In this document: positions 1 to 7,363 of the stretch, one piece after another | Layout of the letters: each line of letters begins with the position of its first letter | Numbering within the stretch: the first letter of the stretch is position 1 | Origin: Actinernus sp. WN-2022 | Lineage: Eukaryota > Cnidaria > Anthozoa > Actiniaria > Actinernidae | Direction of reading: 5' to 3' | Assembly: GCA_030867875.1 (NCBI GenBank) | Contig: JAOWCC010000442.1 | Location: 186,001 to 250,000, forward strand | DNA length: 64,000 nucleotides | Translations under genes and position numbers: made by a program | The notes under the pieces: model-generated | Databases searched by the model: none | What the model saw: the letters and a program-made list of their open reading frames with translations, nothing else | Told to the model about the DNA's origin: nothing

Positions 1-1
1 T

Positions 2-220
2 ATAGATCAAGTTGTGAAAATTGTAAGAAATGTTCAAAAGCTAAATATCGCAATAATGCACACACCACTTTCCATAGCTATTGGATGTATCCTATTAACA
101 ATAAATATAAATAATTTGGCAATTACGAAGAAAGAGATAGCTAATAAGTTCCTAGTATCAGAAATCACTATATCTAAAGTTTATAAAGTAATAGAGCCAT
201 ATAGGAATGAGCTTGTCTGA
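2..220 (+). CDS. TFIIB-like transcription initiation factor, C-terminal part (5' truncated by window edge)
   Basis: The frame is open from base 2, so this is only the last 72 codons of a longer gene; an internal GTG at 14 is not the start. The visible part matches the second cyclin-like repeat of TFIIB: the helix pattern 'HTPLSIAIGCILLT' resembles the conserved RSPxSIAAAxIY segment, and 'TKKEIANKFLVSEITISKVY' resembles the KEIAxxxxVSExTIRxxYK segment that contacts DNA next to the TATA box. In the family, TFIIB bridges TBP-bound promoters and RNA polymerase. A TBP-like gene lies on the same element at 6536-7363, which supports the call. The N-terminal zinc ribbon and first cyclin repeat would lie left of the window. 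Confidence 0.72.
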   Translation: MDQVVKIVRNVQKLNIAIMHTPLSIAIGCILLTININNLAITKKEIANKFLVSEITISKVYKVIEPYRNELV

Positions 221-255
221 CACTTAAAGAGACAACGTCATAATGTATTATTGAG

Positions 256-579
256 ATGAGTGATAATAAAGAAATACCTCCTATTAATGAAGTCATCATT
301 AATGGAAAGATTAGTACGAGAGATTATTCATTTGTTAAAGATAATCATAAGAATAAGAAGAGCATAAGAACTACCAATTGCGATACGGATAAAGTAACAT
401 ACTTCAATAGTATGTATGCTATTCAACAACATCTTGGAATCAATGCTGGTATAGTCAAGATGGTTTGTGAAGGATTAAATAATTGTAAAAGCGGTATATC
501 AAAGATAGATAAGTGTAGATATATATTCGAATATATAGAAAGAGATGAACTACCAGAAGATTGTAAGAAATCGTCTTAA
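256..579 (+). CDS. Small NUMOD1/KilA-type DNA-binding-like protein, possibly frameshifted at its end
   Basis: A 107-residue protein starting with ATG 35 bases after the TFIIB-like stop. Its centre ('TYFNSMYAIQQHLGI' followed by a short helix and an aromatic end, 'YIFEYI') resembles the NUMOD1-type helix-turn-helix found beside nucleases and in virus-encoded DNA-binding proteins: a residue pair before an S-x-x-A-x-x-x-LG helix, then 'IxxxxxG'. I do not know the family with certainty. It ends in a lysine/serine tail, and an overlapping frame starting at 567 continues lysine-rich and then carries a zinc-binding motif. The natural product may therefore be longer, with one base lost or a programmed slip near 565-575. 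Confidence 0.5.
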   Translation: MSDNKEIPPINEVIINGKISTRDYSFVKDNHKNKKSIRTTNCDTDKVTYFNSMYAIQQHLGINAGIVKMVCEGLNNCKSGISKIDKCRYIFEYIERDELPEDCKKSS

Positions 580-620
580 AACGAAAGAAAGAGAAGTTAT
601 CAGAAATTGAGTTAAAAGAT

Positions 621-737
621 ATGAAAACGATATGGAGTAAGAAATGGCAACAAAAAGAATACATTTGTCCTGATTGCAATGCAGTAATAAAGAATGGTGG
701 TAAGTATCTTCATGTAAAGAAGCACTTAGGTAAATAG
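621..737 (+). CDS. Short zinc-finger frame, probably the displaced C-terminus of the preceding gene
   Basis: This 38-codon frame is too small for standard ORF calling. It contains 'CPDC' followed 13 and 18 residues later by His residues in 'YLHVKKHLGK', a C2H2-like finger of the kind placed at the end of nucleic-acid-binding viral proteins. The frame is open from 567, without an ATG until 621, and is offset by -1 from the upstream gene 256-579. That upstream gene ends within the same lysine-rich stretch. The simplest reading is one gene broken by a single-base deletion; programmed frameshifting is the alternative. It overlaps the stop of the minus-strand frame 726-914. Confidence 0.4.
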   Translation: MKTIWSKKWQQKEYICPDCNAVIKNGGKYLHVKKHLGK

Positions 738-914
738 ATACCAACCTACTCCTGCTGTTGCTATTGTTAGTACGATTAAATTAGTTTCATGAGAGGATGA
801 TGTAAGTGTTATTTGTGGTTTCTTTATTATAGGCTTCACTATTGGTTTATTGCCATATTGGTGTGGCAGTTTAACTTTACCTATATTATGTTTTAATACT
901 ATAGGTTCTACTTT
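726..914 (-). CDS. Possible small single-pass membrane protein without an ATG
   Basis: A 62-codon minus-strand frame with no ATG, bounded upstream by a stop at 915-917. The product is basic and proline-rich, then ends in a hydrophobic segment 'NLIVLTIATAGVGWYLF', like the small virion membrane proteins of neighbouring genes. It overlaps the last codons of gene 908-2245 in another frame, so it could be reached by frameshifting, by a non-ATG start, or could be a decayed gene. The 170-base gap would otherwise be the longest unexplained gap in the left half of the element. Confidence 0.3.
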   Translation of the reverse strand, partial: KVEPIVLKHNIGKVKLPHQYGNKPIVKPIIKKPQITLTSSSHETNLIVLTIATAGVGWYLFT

Positions 915-2245
915 TTATTTACTGAGTCGTTAGCTCCAAATGTCATATCATTTGTAGCTTTCAATAATTTGTTATTGTATCCTACCACACTTTGTGTATT
1001 TATAATGAGATTAGATGGCATTAACCATATTCCTGGAGCAATGGCTAAGTCTAGTCTCAATTTCGCCCCTTGAACAGCTAATTGATATCGTTGTATACTC
1101 ATTGATATGTTACCTTCAATCACAGCGCTTTCAAAAAGTGATAGCATTTCTTGTTGTGTCTCAATGGCACTTCCACCAGTACCAATAATACTTGATCGCG
1201 TGTCCACTTGTGAACCTAATATACAGTAAACAAAAGCCTCCGCTGATCTATTTAATCTACCCATACCAGCTATTGTTAATCCACTATCTTCATTTGGAAC
1301 GAACCAAGAATATTGCTTACCATCATGGTCATCATTACGGATAAATGAAATGAGATTTCCTTGGTCAACCTTACCACCCTCATCAGAGAATAGTTCTCCA
1401 TCTGGACTGGGATATAAATTAGCATCTATATCGTATCCACGAATTTCGTGAACATTTTCATAACCCTCACCTGAATAATATAGAAATATATCACCAAGTC
1501 CATTATTGCGTCCTCCTTTCCACCTGAAGTCTGGATTGGTAGGAATATCGAATTCATTACATAACCGTTCGAAAGTAACTTTACTATAGCGATTATTTAT
1601 TTGATTAAAAATATGATCATCTGGTAATGGTGTTCCCAGTTCATATAGGATTCTTCGTATAGTATAGTAAACGTGAAACTTGATGAATCCTTGAACAACT
1701 GGAGGATACTGTTCTTGTAGACTTATTCCACAACCAGAAGTAGCACACCATACGGCAAAGTTCAATTGTTGTGGCCAATATCCAAAGTCGGGTTTACTCA
1801 ACCAACGTCTTGACTGTTTAGCAGATTTGAAAGTCACTGTACAATCTTTGAAGATGTTTCTAAACTTTATGATAAAGTACTGAGTTGGGGAAACGTATAT
1901 CTTCATTTCTTTCAATGATGGTGCAATATCCAAAGCTGGTTGTGTAAATGAGATTCCAGGGATTGGATACTTGTGTGTAGTTGGTAATAAGGAATCTGGA
2001 AATGATGTTGGTGGTTCTAGAGCTATTCTCATAGCCTTCTTATCGGCATTCGTTATGGAATTAGGATTGTCAATGAATTTCTTATCACCCCACACACCAT
2101 GATCCATATTTGGTCCTTTGAAGTATACATTATAATAAGTAGTACCATATTCTTCTGTGGATTCCTTGTAGAATCTACTTAGGTCAGCATTAGGATAGCG
2201 CTGTTTGAAACTATTCCATATTTCAATCAATTTCTTTGAAGCCAT
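908..2245 (-). CDS. Large conserved-looking viral protein, probable virion or late protein, function unknown
   Basis: About 445 residues. The longest frame begins at 2263 with TTG, so I take the ATG at 2243-2245 ('MASKKLIEIWNSFKQRYP'), preceded by an A/T-rich stretch. No catalytic motif is recognised. The middle is aromatic and cysteine-containing ('NFAVWCATSGCGISLQEQYP'), with regular alternating beta-like segments, consistent with a structural protein. The C-terminal third is long and polar with few charges. It is the last gene of the leftward late block and has no predicted membrane segment. Candidate roles are a minor capsid or vertex protein, or an attachment protein; none can be shown from sequence alone. 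Confidence 0.55.
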   Translation of the reverse strand: MASKKLIEIWNSFKQRYPNADLSRFYKESTEEYGTTYYNVYFKGPNMDHGVWGDKKFIDNPNSITNADKKAMRIALEPPTSFPDSLLPTTHKYPIPGISFTQPALDIAPSLKEMKIYVSPTQYFIIKFRNIFKDCTVTFKSAKQSRRWLSKPDFGYWPQQLNFAVWCATSGCGISLQEQYPPVVQGFIKFHVYYTIRRILYELGTPLPDDHIFNQINNRYSKVTFERLCNEFDIPTNPDFRWKGGRNNGLGDIFLYYSGEGYENVHEIRGYDIDANLYPSPDGELFSDEGGKVDQGNLISFIRNDDHDGKQYSWFVPNEDSGLTIAGMGRLNRSAEAFVYCILGSQVDTRSSIIGTGGSAIETQQEMLSLFESAVIEGNISMSIQRYQLAVQGAKLRLDLAIAPGIWLMPSNLIINTQSVVGYNNKLLKATNDMTFGANDSVNKK

Positions 2246-2341
2246 ATTTATGATATGAGACAATGTTTTATATCATTTAGTATTTTTCATATCTAAATTT
2301 ATGGATGAAACCTCCATAAGGTGTTACATCATAGGAGTGTG

Positions 2342-2956
2342 TTATTTCTCTAGTCGTTTTAATAGTTCCTGTTTTACTTCCTCTCGCATCTTCTGTGTAT
2401 CGGTTCTTTTTTTCTCTATAGTATTGGTTCTTTTTTTTAATTCCTCTTTTCGGGTATTTTGTCGGATCTCACCTTTCAAGTCTTCATACTTATTAAATTC
2501 AACCATAATCAATTCGAATTCTGTATCACTGATCTTGTTATCATTTAATGCTTTCGATACTAGGTCACGTATTGTGTTTAGTTTTGCTTTGCCTAACATT
2601 ACTGTCTTTTCATGTTTGGACACCTTCTTGGTTAGAGCTTTAGTAGCTGTTGCGGAAGAAGCTGAAACTAGACCACACAAACCGCCAACTACTCCTACTG
2701 GGAGTCCAATGGCAGCACCAAACCCTGTCAAAGAAGTTGCTACTGCAGAACTGGTTAAGATAACTGAAAGTAAGCCAGCACCTACGGAAAGATTGTGGGT
2801 TATTCCTCGTATTCTAACGTATTTCTTTCGTACCTTTTCATAATATTTTATTTCAGCTCCTAATTCTGATAGGACCGTATTTACCTTATGAAGTCTAAAG
2901 TTTTCTCCAGTGACTTGTAGTGGTATATCTGGGTAAATCGAATCGTAGTCAACCAT
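2342..2956 (-). CDS. Viral membrane/coiled-coil protein with Gly/Ala-rich hydrophobic core
   Basis: A 204-residue protein. Residues 1-55 are a charged helical region. Residues about 55-108 form a Gly/Ala/Ser/Val-rich hydrophobic region likely to be two membrane helices ('GFGAAIGLPVGVVGGLCGLV'). The remainder is a charged coiled coil with a helical-hairpin look ('LNDNKISDTEFELIMVEFNK'), ending in Lys/Glu repeats. The layout suggests a membrane-embedded virion or assembly protein. It lies between the large late protein and the first penton-like gene, with 24 bases to the next stop. The long plus-strand frame over 2301-2843 is its shadow. Confidence 0.6.
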   Translation of the reverse strand: MVDYDSIYPDIPLQVTGENFRLHKVNTVLSELGAEIKYYEKVRKKYVRIRGITHNLSVGAGLLSVILTSSAVATSLTGFGAAIGLPVGVVGGLCGLVSASSATATKALTKKVSKHEKTVMLGKAKLNTIRDLVSKALNDNKISDTEFELIMVEFNKYEDLKGEIRQNTRKEELKKRTNTIEKKRTDTQKMREEVKQELLKRLEK

Positions 2957-2980
2957 ATGATTAATAGTATCATCTTTCGT

Positions 2981-3634
2981 TTAAACGATTTCTAACACTA
3001 TCCGCATTGGATATATATCAGAATTTATCATATTATGATTACTATCTGTTACCCATAAACGAACGCTATTAATATGATTGACCTCTCTAATGCTAATATT
3101 AGGAGAATTGTTAGGATTGTAGGATGTCCTTTCTCCTTTTTTACTTAGTTCCAATGATGTTAATATTTGTGAGTATTTGGTTTCTTTTATAACTTGTGTT
3201 GGATTGATAAGGTCACAATGAATATATATGAAGTCAAAGCTCCTCATAATCTGAATCTCATTTCGAGACCCTGATTTTATGCTCCTATTAATAGTAAGTA
3301 ATTTAGCTAGACTCTCATTTAGTGTGAGATCTTCATTAGCAATGAGATAGGTCTTATCCCCTGATGTTTCTATACTGATTGACTTGAAAGCCAATGGTAA
3401 CCTTTCACGCATGAAAGCTACTAATTCTTTGATTGATTCTTTGGTGGGATTTCCTGGAGTGAAAAGTAATCTTACAATACCTTTTGCATTAGTGAGTGTA
3501 CCTTCTTCTATGAGATCATCCAAATCGTTGTAGAAATTACAGCTAATCAGATGAATGGATCTTCCAACTTCGATAGGATACTTCAAGTATATGGTCTCAT
3601 CAGCTTTCATCTTTTCAATGTATAGTACTACCAT
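2981..3634 (-). CDS. Candidate minor capsid (penton-like, single jelly-roll) protein, copy A
   Basis: A 217-residue protein that is clearly paralogous to its upstream neighbour 3661-4302. Both begin 'MVVLYIEK' and share 'FIYIHCDLI'/'AIYIHCDLI', 'SQILTSLELSKKGER', 'YNPNNSP' and a closing segment of the form 'PMRIVLE'. The beta-rich pattern with 'IYIHCDL' in the last third and a C-terminal hydrophobic strand resembles the small vertex (penton) proteins of Polinton-like elements. That assignment is inference from length, fold pattern and position among capsid genes. The start codon is preceded by an A/T-only stretch (3635-3648). Copy A is more diverged in its first half, including 'SFDFIYIHCDLI' and an extra segment near residues 75-85. 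Confidence 0.5.
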   Translation of the reverse strand: MVVLYIEKMKADETIYLKYPIEVGRSIHLISCNFYNDLDDLIEEGTLTNAKGIVRLLFTPGNPTKESIKELVAFMRERLPLAFKSISIETSGDKTYLIANEDLTLNESLAKLLTINRSIKSGSRNEIQIMRSFDFIYIHCDLINPTQVIKETKYSQILTSLELSKKGERTSYNPNNSPNISIREVNHINSVRLWVTDSNHNMINSDIYPMRIVLEIV

Positions 3635-3649
3635 TATATATGTATAATC
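3635..3649 (-). promoter_or_regulatory. TATA-like A/T stretch directly upstream of penton-like copy A
   Basis: Read on the minus strand this is 'gattatacatatata' immediately before the ATG. Similar A/T-only stretches precede several other viral genes, so it may be a late promoter element recognised by the virus-encoded TBP-like protein. This is inferred from position and composition only. Confidence 0.3.
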
Positions 3650-3660
3650 TTTTTATCTTT

Positions 3661-4302
3661 CTAAATAACTTCTAACACGATCTGCATTGGAAATATTTTA
3701 GAACTCATCATATTATGACTACCATCTGTTATCCACAATCGTATGCTATTAATGTAGTCAACTTCTCTAATTCTAATATTAGGAGAATTATTAGGATTAT
3801 AGGATATCCTTTCTCCTTTTTTACTTAGTTCCAATGATGTTAAGATTTGTGAATGTTCAGTTTCTTTTATGACTTGTGTTGGATCAATGAGATCACAATG
3901 AATATATATAGCATCGATCTTCATAATCTGAAACTCATTTCGAGACCTTATTTTTAAATTCTTATTAATAGTAAGTAGTCTAGCTAGGCTCTCATTTAGT
4001 ATGACATCAACTGTAGGAATAAAATAGGCTTTACCATTTGAAATTTCTATACTGATTGGCTTTTCACCAATGGAAATAGCATTACTTATAGCGATCTTAA
4101 AACTTTCTATAGTGTAGTCTCCTTGAGGAATACGAAGTCTTACATTACCTTGCGTATCGGAAACCATACCTTCACTCATAAGATCATATAAATTGTTATC
4201 AAAATTATAGCTAATCAGTGAAATGTACCTCTTAACTTCAATTGGATACTCGAGATATGTGGTCTCATCACATTTTGTCTTTTCAATATATAATACTACC
4301 AT
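3661..4302 (-). CDS. Candidate minor capsid (penton-like, single jelly-roll) protein, copy B
   Basis: A 213-residue paralogue of the gene at 2981-3634, separated from it by 26 bases. The two proteins align end to end, with the C-terminal half ('NPTQVIKET'/'DPTQVIKET', 'SQILTSLELSKKGER') nearly identical and the N-terminal half more diverged. This pattern suggests tandem duplication followed by specialisation or partial gene conversion. A hetero-oligomeric vertex, or one copy serving as a spike base, are possible uses. Only single-jelly-roll-like beta patterning and position support a capsid role. The start is preceded by 'gactgtatagtata', another TATA-like stretch. Confidence 0.5.
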   Translation of the reverse strand: MVVLYIEKTKCDETTYLEYPIEVKRYISLISYNFDNNLYDLMSEGMVSDTQGNVRLRIPQGDYTIESFKIAISNAISIGEKPISIEISNGKAYFIPTVDVILNESLARLLTINKNLKIRSRNEFQIMKIDAIYIHCDLIDPTQVIKETEHSQILTSLELSKKGERISYNPNNSPNIRIREVDYINSIRLWITDGSHNMMSSKIFPMQIVLEVI

Positions 4303-4315
4303 TATACTATACAGT

Positions 4316-5251
4316 CTATCTTTTATTTTTATATCTTTCTACAAAATAGACAACTACAGCTACAATAAGGAGCCATGCATTTTTAGCCAAAAAGCTAACG
4401 ACTTCACCAGCTGTTCTAAAAATAAAGGATGCAATTGCTCCAATCATTCCAGGTAATAATTCACCTAATTTCTTTCCAATAGTTTTCAAACCATTTCCAA
4501 TACCTTTTGCAACAGATGATAGTCCACTTGTTAGGCTGTTAACGATTACTCCAATAGTAACTCCAACAGCTGTTAGGACAGCAATGACTGTAAAGCCATA
4601 TTTTTTGAATATAGCTTTTATACGATCTCTTAGAGACATGCGCCCTTCTATTACTTCGTTCACATGTTCCATCTGTTCGATCTCATCTTCTTTTTCCATA
4701 ATCTTTTCTCGAAGTGATTTATTTAACCTTTCTCTAACGACTTCAGTTTCGGCTTGAGAAATGTTGTCTATATCTTGTTCTAATTGTTTGATTTTTTGTT
4801 TATCCTTTAATATCTTTTCATATATGTCATTTACGATCTTTGCGGCAGGTGGGCCGAGATTTTTAGTAATTGTTTTAGGTAATTTTTCATTGATTTCACC
4901 TGCCGCATTAAACAGAGGATAATATTTTCCACCTAGTCTCTTAGTCTTTACCATGACTCTATCATATTCATCAATAGTAGCAAGGAATGGGGCTTTATTT
5001 GGATTGACACTAGGATACTTATCTTGAATACTTTCCCAAGCAAAGTTCATCTTATCTTCCTTAGTTATTAATTGTGTTTTAGAGCCACTATTCCAAAATG
5101 ACGCTTCTTCAGTGGTATGATGGTGAGGCAAATTCGTTGGTGTCATTTGAGTCATTTCATAAGCATTATAGTCGTCATCATCATAACCAATATTATCATG
5201 ATCAAAAGGATTCTTATTGTCTGGAATTTCTTCTGTTGGGTCAATGTCCAT
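4316..5251 (-). CDS. Viral membrane protein with acidic head, coiled coil and C-terminal hydrophobic hairpin
   Basis: 311 residues. The N-terminus is strongly acidic with Asp and His runs ('DNIGYDDDDYNAYEM', then 'HHH'). A globular segment of about residues 65-135 includes 'KTKRLGGKYYPLFNAAGEI'. A Lys/Glu coiled coil spans about 145-205. The C-terminus has hydrophobic, Gly/Ser-rich stretches at about 215-245 and 262-306 ('LLIVAVVVYFVERYK'). The second half could insert into or lyse membranes. It overlaps the start of gene 5241-5441 by 11 bases, suggesting co-transcription. Possible roles are an internal virion membrane protein or an entry/release factor; function is not established. Confidence 0.55.
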   Translation of the reverse strand: MDIDPTEEIPDNKNPFDHDNIGYDDDDYNAYEMTQMTPTNLPHHHTTEEASFWNSGSKTQLITKEDKMNFAWESIQDKYPSVNPNKAPFLATIDEYDRVMVKTKRLGGKYYPLFNAAGEINEKLPKTITKNLGPPAAKIVNDIYEKILKDKQKIKQLEQDIDNISQAETEVVRERLNKSLREKIMEKEDEIEQMEHVNEVIEGRMSLRDRIKAIFKKYGFTVIAVLTAVGVTIGVIVNSLTSGLSSVAKGIGNGLKTIGKKLGELLPGMIGAIASFIFRTAGEVVSFLAKNAWLLIVAVVVYFVERYKNKR

Positions 5252-5441
5252 TTTCTTGATATTCTTGTCTTCCTTTCTGCCACTTACCCATATCGCGCTG
5301 ATACTTTTCTAGAGCCTTGTCGTGTCTAATTCGTTCTTCATCTGAATTGTTACCTGATAAGTACTTTGCTAGGTACGATCCTCCTACGAATGTCGTTGCA
5401 TTTAAAATAGCTCCACCAATCATTATTGCTAAAGTTGCCAT
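5241..5441 (-). CDS. Small single-pass membrane protein of the virion block
   Basis: 66 residues: an N-terminal hydrophobic, Gly/Ala-rich helix ('MATLAIMIGGAILNATTF') followed by a strongly charged helical tail rich in Lys, Glu and Gln ('DKALEKYQRDMGKW'). The organisation is that of a type III small membrane protein with a cytosolic or core-facing tail. It overlaps the next downstream gene by 11 bases and is preceded by a conspicuous A/T-only tract. No family is recognised. Confidence 0.5.
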   Translation of the reverse strand: MATLAIMIGGAILNATTFVGGSYLAKYLSGNNSDEERIRHDKALEKYQRDMGKWQKGRQEYQENGH

Positions 5442-5442
5442 C

Positions 5443-5456
5443 TATATTATATAATA
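5443..5456 (-). promoter_or_regulatory. TATA-like tract upstream of the 66-residue membrane protein
   Basis: A 14-base A/T-only tract ('tatattatataata' on the plus strand) ends one base from the ATG codon at 5439-5441. It is the clearest of a series of such tracts before viral genes. Confidence 0.35.
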
Positions 5457-5466
5457 TGTACATTTG

Positions 5467-5709
5467 TTAAAGTGACTTTGGTAATATCTTCTTATCTTCG
5501 AGATACTCTTTCAGGTACATACTTCCAGATAAGACTAAGACCCACTTGCCATAATTTGTGATACTTGATGAGGGATCATTTAGGAATGACTCTTTCATCA
5601 TCTTCTTACTGAGATAACCAACACCAGCTGAAAGTCCAACTACAACAGCAGCATCTGTAAATGTTTTAACAAGTTTATTTTCTACCATGATACTTACATA
5701 TCTTACCAT
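5467..5709 (-). CDS. Small membrane-associated viral protein
   Basis: 80 residues with two hydrophobic segments ('AAVVVGLSAGVGYLS' at about 20-34 and 'GKWVLVLSGSMYLKEYL' at about 54-70) separated by a polar loop, and a basic C-terminus. ATG at 5707-5709; a second Met at residue 8 could be the true start. Sandwiched between two other small membrane proteins with gaps under 30 bases. Likely a virion or viral-factory membrane component; no homologue recognised. Confidence 0.45.
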   Translation of the reverse strand: MVRYVSIMVENKLVKTFTDAAVVVGLSAGVGYLSKKMMKESFLNDPSSSITNYGKWVLVLSGSMYLKEYLEDKKILPKSL

Positions 5710-5726
5710 AGGTTTAAATCAATTCA

Positions 5727-6065
5727 CTACATACCTATATTATGAATGGATGACTTTGTAGATGGTTTCGTTTCTTCTATTATGTTAGGTTCTCCAACTT
5801 TATTATTCCTATATCTAAAATACAAGTCTGTAGCAGTTAGGCCAATACCAACTATCGTTAATACTGTCGTAAACGATAACTCAGGTATGTAAGACTTAGG
5901 ATCCATCTCATCCGTACTTACCTCTTTCTTAGCTTTCTTACGGTATTCTGCTAACTTCTTTCCAGCTTCAACCTTCTTAGGATCTTTCGGAGTTGGTTTA
6001 TTATTTTTTACCTCCTTAGTAATTCGTTCGATATAGTCATCATCAAATATCTTATCGTTTGACAT
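5727..6065 (-). CDS. Viral protein with basic N-terminal half and one membrane helix
   Basis: 112 residues. The first 55 are strongly charged and lysine-rich ('KKLAEYRKKAKKEVS'). One hydrophobic helix follows at about residues 67-85 ('FTTVLTIVGIGLTATDLYF'), then a short basic and polar tail. This could be a tail-anchored or inner-membrane virion protein. Its start is preceded by the A/T-only tract 6066-6079. It belongs to the run of four small membrane proteins between the penton-like genes and the transcription-factor gene. Confidence 0.5.
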   Translation of the reverse strand: MSNDKIFDDDYIERITKEVKNNKPTPKDPKKVEAGKKLAEYRKKAKKEVSTDEMDPKSYIPELSFTTVLTIVGIGLTATDLYFRYRNNKVGEPNIIEETKPSTKSSIHNIGM

Positions 6066-6079
6066 ATTATAAATAATAT
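6066..6079 (-). promoter_or_regulatory. TATA-like tract upstream of the 112-residue membrane protein
   Basis: 'attataaataatat' on the plus strand abuts the start codon; on the coding strand it contains TTTATAAT-like sequence. Same class of element as 5443-5456 and 3635-3649. Confidence 0.3.
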
Positions 6080-6089
6080 GTTTTAATGT

Positions 6090-6596
6090 TTAAACCAATT
6101 TGCTCTCAGGAGAAATCTTAATATGTTTTGCTATTTGAAGTAAGCCACTTGCTAGGGCTACTATTCTACCTCCCTTCAATACTAAATATCCAGCAGCGTT
6201 TGATAGTTCTTGTTTGACTAATTCATTGGTTTGTAAATCATTGCATAATTCTTCATTATTATCTATAGTAACCATATTGGAGATTATTTCTACAGTAGCT
6301 TTTATAGCGGTATCTACTAAGCCATTAGTAACTTTATTACCAACTATGACTTGGTACCTATTATAATACTTCTCAACATCTTTTACTGACAACTTCTTAA
6401 CATCGCCAAGACTCATATTGACTCCAACTAATTCATTGATAGTTCCCAACACTGCTAGGATTGCTAAGGATTCCCTTTTATCATCTATATCTGTTGGCTC
6501 CTTCTTGAATCTTACCTTCTTCTCTTTTGGGGCTTTTATTGGTTGGATATCTTCTTCATTAACGCCATCAATGTACTCTTCGATGATTGATTCCAT
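6090..6596 (-). CDS. Viral protein of unknown function, helical
   Basis: 168 residues: an acidic start, a lysine-rich stretch ('KAPKEKKVRFKKEP'), then a helical domain (about residues 40-168) with two hydrophobic helices near 'LAILAVLGTINELVGV' and 'AGYLVLKGGRIVALASGLLQ'. No motif is recognised. The ATG lies inside the 3' end of the TBP-like gene and the two overlap by 61 bases in different frames, so the two proteins are probably translated from overlapping transcripts. A virion-associated role is suggested only by position. Confidence 0.5.
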   Translation of the reverse strand: MESIIEEYIDGVNEEDIQPIKAPKEKKVRFKKEPTDIDDKRESLAILAVLGTINELVGVNMSLGDVKKLSVKDVEKYYNRYQVIVGNKVTNGLVDTAIKATVEIISNMVTIDNNEELCNDLQTNELVKQELSNAAGYLVLKGGRIVALASGLLQIAKHIKISPESKLV

Positions 6597-7363
6597 ATAT
6601 CTAATTGTGGATTATCTTTTATGTATCCAACAATTAAGACGAAATCCGCGTAGTTGCTAAGCAGGAGAATCGAAATGTATCTAAATGCATCATTAATTTG
6701 CTTTGCAGTCGTTGCCCCAGTAATGATAATGGAACCACTTGTAAATACAAAAATGGATGTCTCCTTTCCCATATCATTATCAAGCTTAATATTGACGCAC
6801 GCATGCCTGTCGAGATTTAAAAATACCTCTACGTCTCTTTCCACTAGGTAATCACGTAGTCTTTTCCTATCTATTGGGAATCCAATATTCATCAAACAAT
6901 TGATCATGCTGATCTTAAAATCGTAGATATTATCAATGGTTAAAAGTTTTGGACAATCGACAAAAGGTTTCTTTCTCAATTCTATACACATTTTATTAAG
7001 AGCTTCAATAGTACCATTGATACTTTTACAACCTGTCATCTGTATTGATCCATTATTGAACAACTTCATATTTATATATTTATCGTCATAATTCGATCTT
7101 ATAATAATGGTTATTTGATTTAGGAAACTCTTCTTAACCTTTTTCTTTTCATTCAGCAAAGATCTCACTTGCTGAATACCTTTGTTGTTATAGTTGATGG
7201 AAACTATGGCGTCCTTACTCAACTTTAGATATCTATATATATTCTCGGTATTAAATTTTACATTGAACTTGCACACTATTGTCATCGTACTTATACTCAA
7301 TTTGTCATCTATAGTATCCAAACTTAAGAGAGAGTTTAACTCTTCTATTTTATTTATAGTCAT
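6536..7363 (-). CDS. TATA-box-binding protein (TBP)-like transcription factor
   Basis: 275 residues with two TBP-fold repeats. Repeat 1 (about 24-125) begins 'LSISTMTIVCKFNVKFN' and contains 'NQITIII' and 'LFNNGSIQMTGCKS'. Repeat 2 (about 146-235) contains 'FKISMINCLMNIGFPID' and 'IFVFTSGSIIITGATT'. The paired hydrophobic strands, each ending in F-x-x-G-x-I-x-x-TG, are the hallmark of TBP and of the TBP-like factors of large DNA viruses. The family role is promoter recognition. The phenylalanines that kink TATA DNA in cellular TBP are not clearly conserved, so DNA bending is uncertain. The protein is longer than the cellular TBP core (about 180), with a 40-residue C-terminal tail. The start codon sits inside a 40 bp palindrome. 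Confidence 0.75.
   Translation of the reverse strand: MTINKIEELNSLLSLDTIDDKLSISTMTIVCKFNVKFNTENIYRYLKLSKDAIVSINYNNKGIQQVRSLLNEKKKVKKSFLNQITIIIRSNYDDKYINMKLFNNGSIQMTGCKSINGTIEALNKMCIELRKKPFVDCPKLLTIDNIYDFKISMINCLMNIGFPIDRKRLRDYLVERDVEVFLNLDRHACVNIKLDNDMGKETSIFVFTSGSIIITGATTAKQINDAFRYISILLLSNYADFVLIVGYIKDNPQLDIWNQSSKSTLMALMKKISNQ

Noticed and set aside
2301..2843. 180-codon plus-strand frame
   Set aside because: Lies antisense to the coherent membrane/coiled-coil gene 2342-2956; its sequence is low-complexity Ser/Phe, a reverse-frame shadow.
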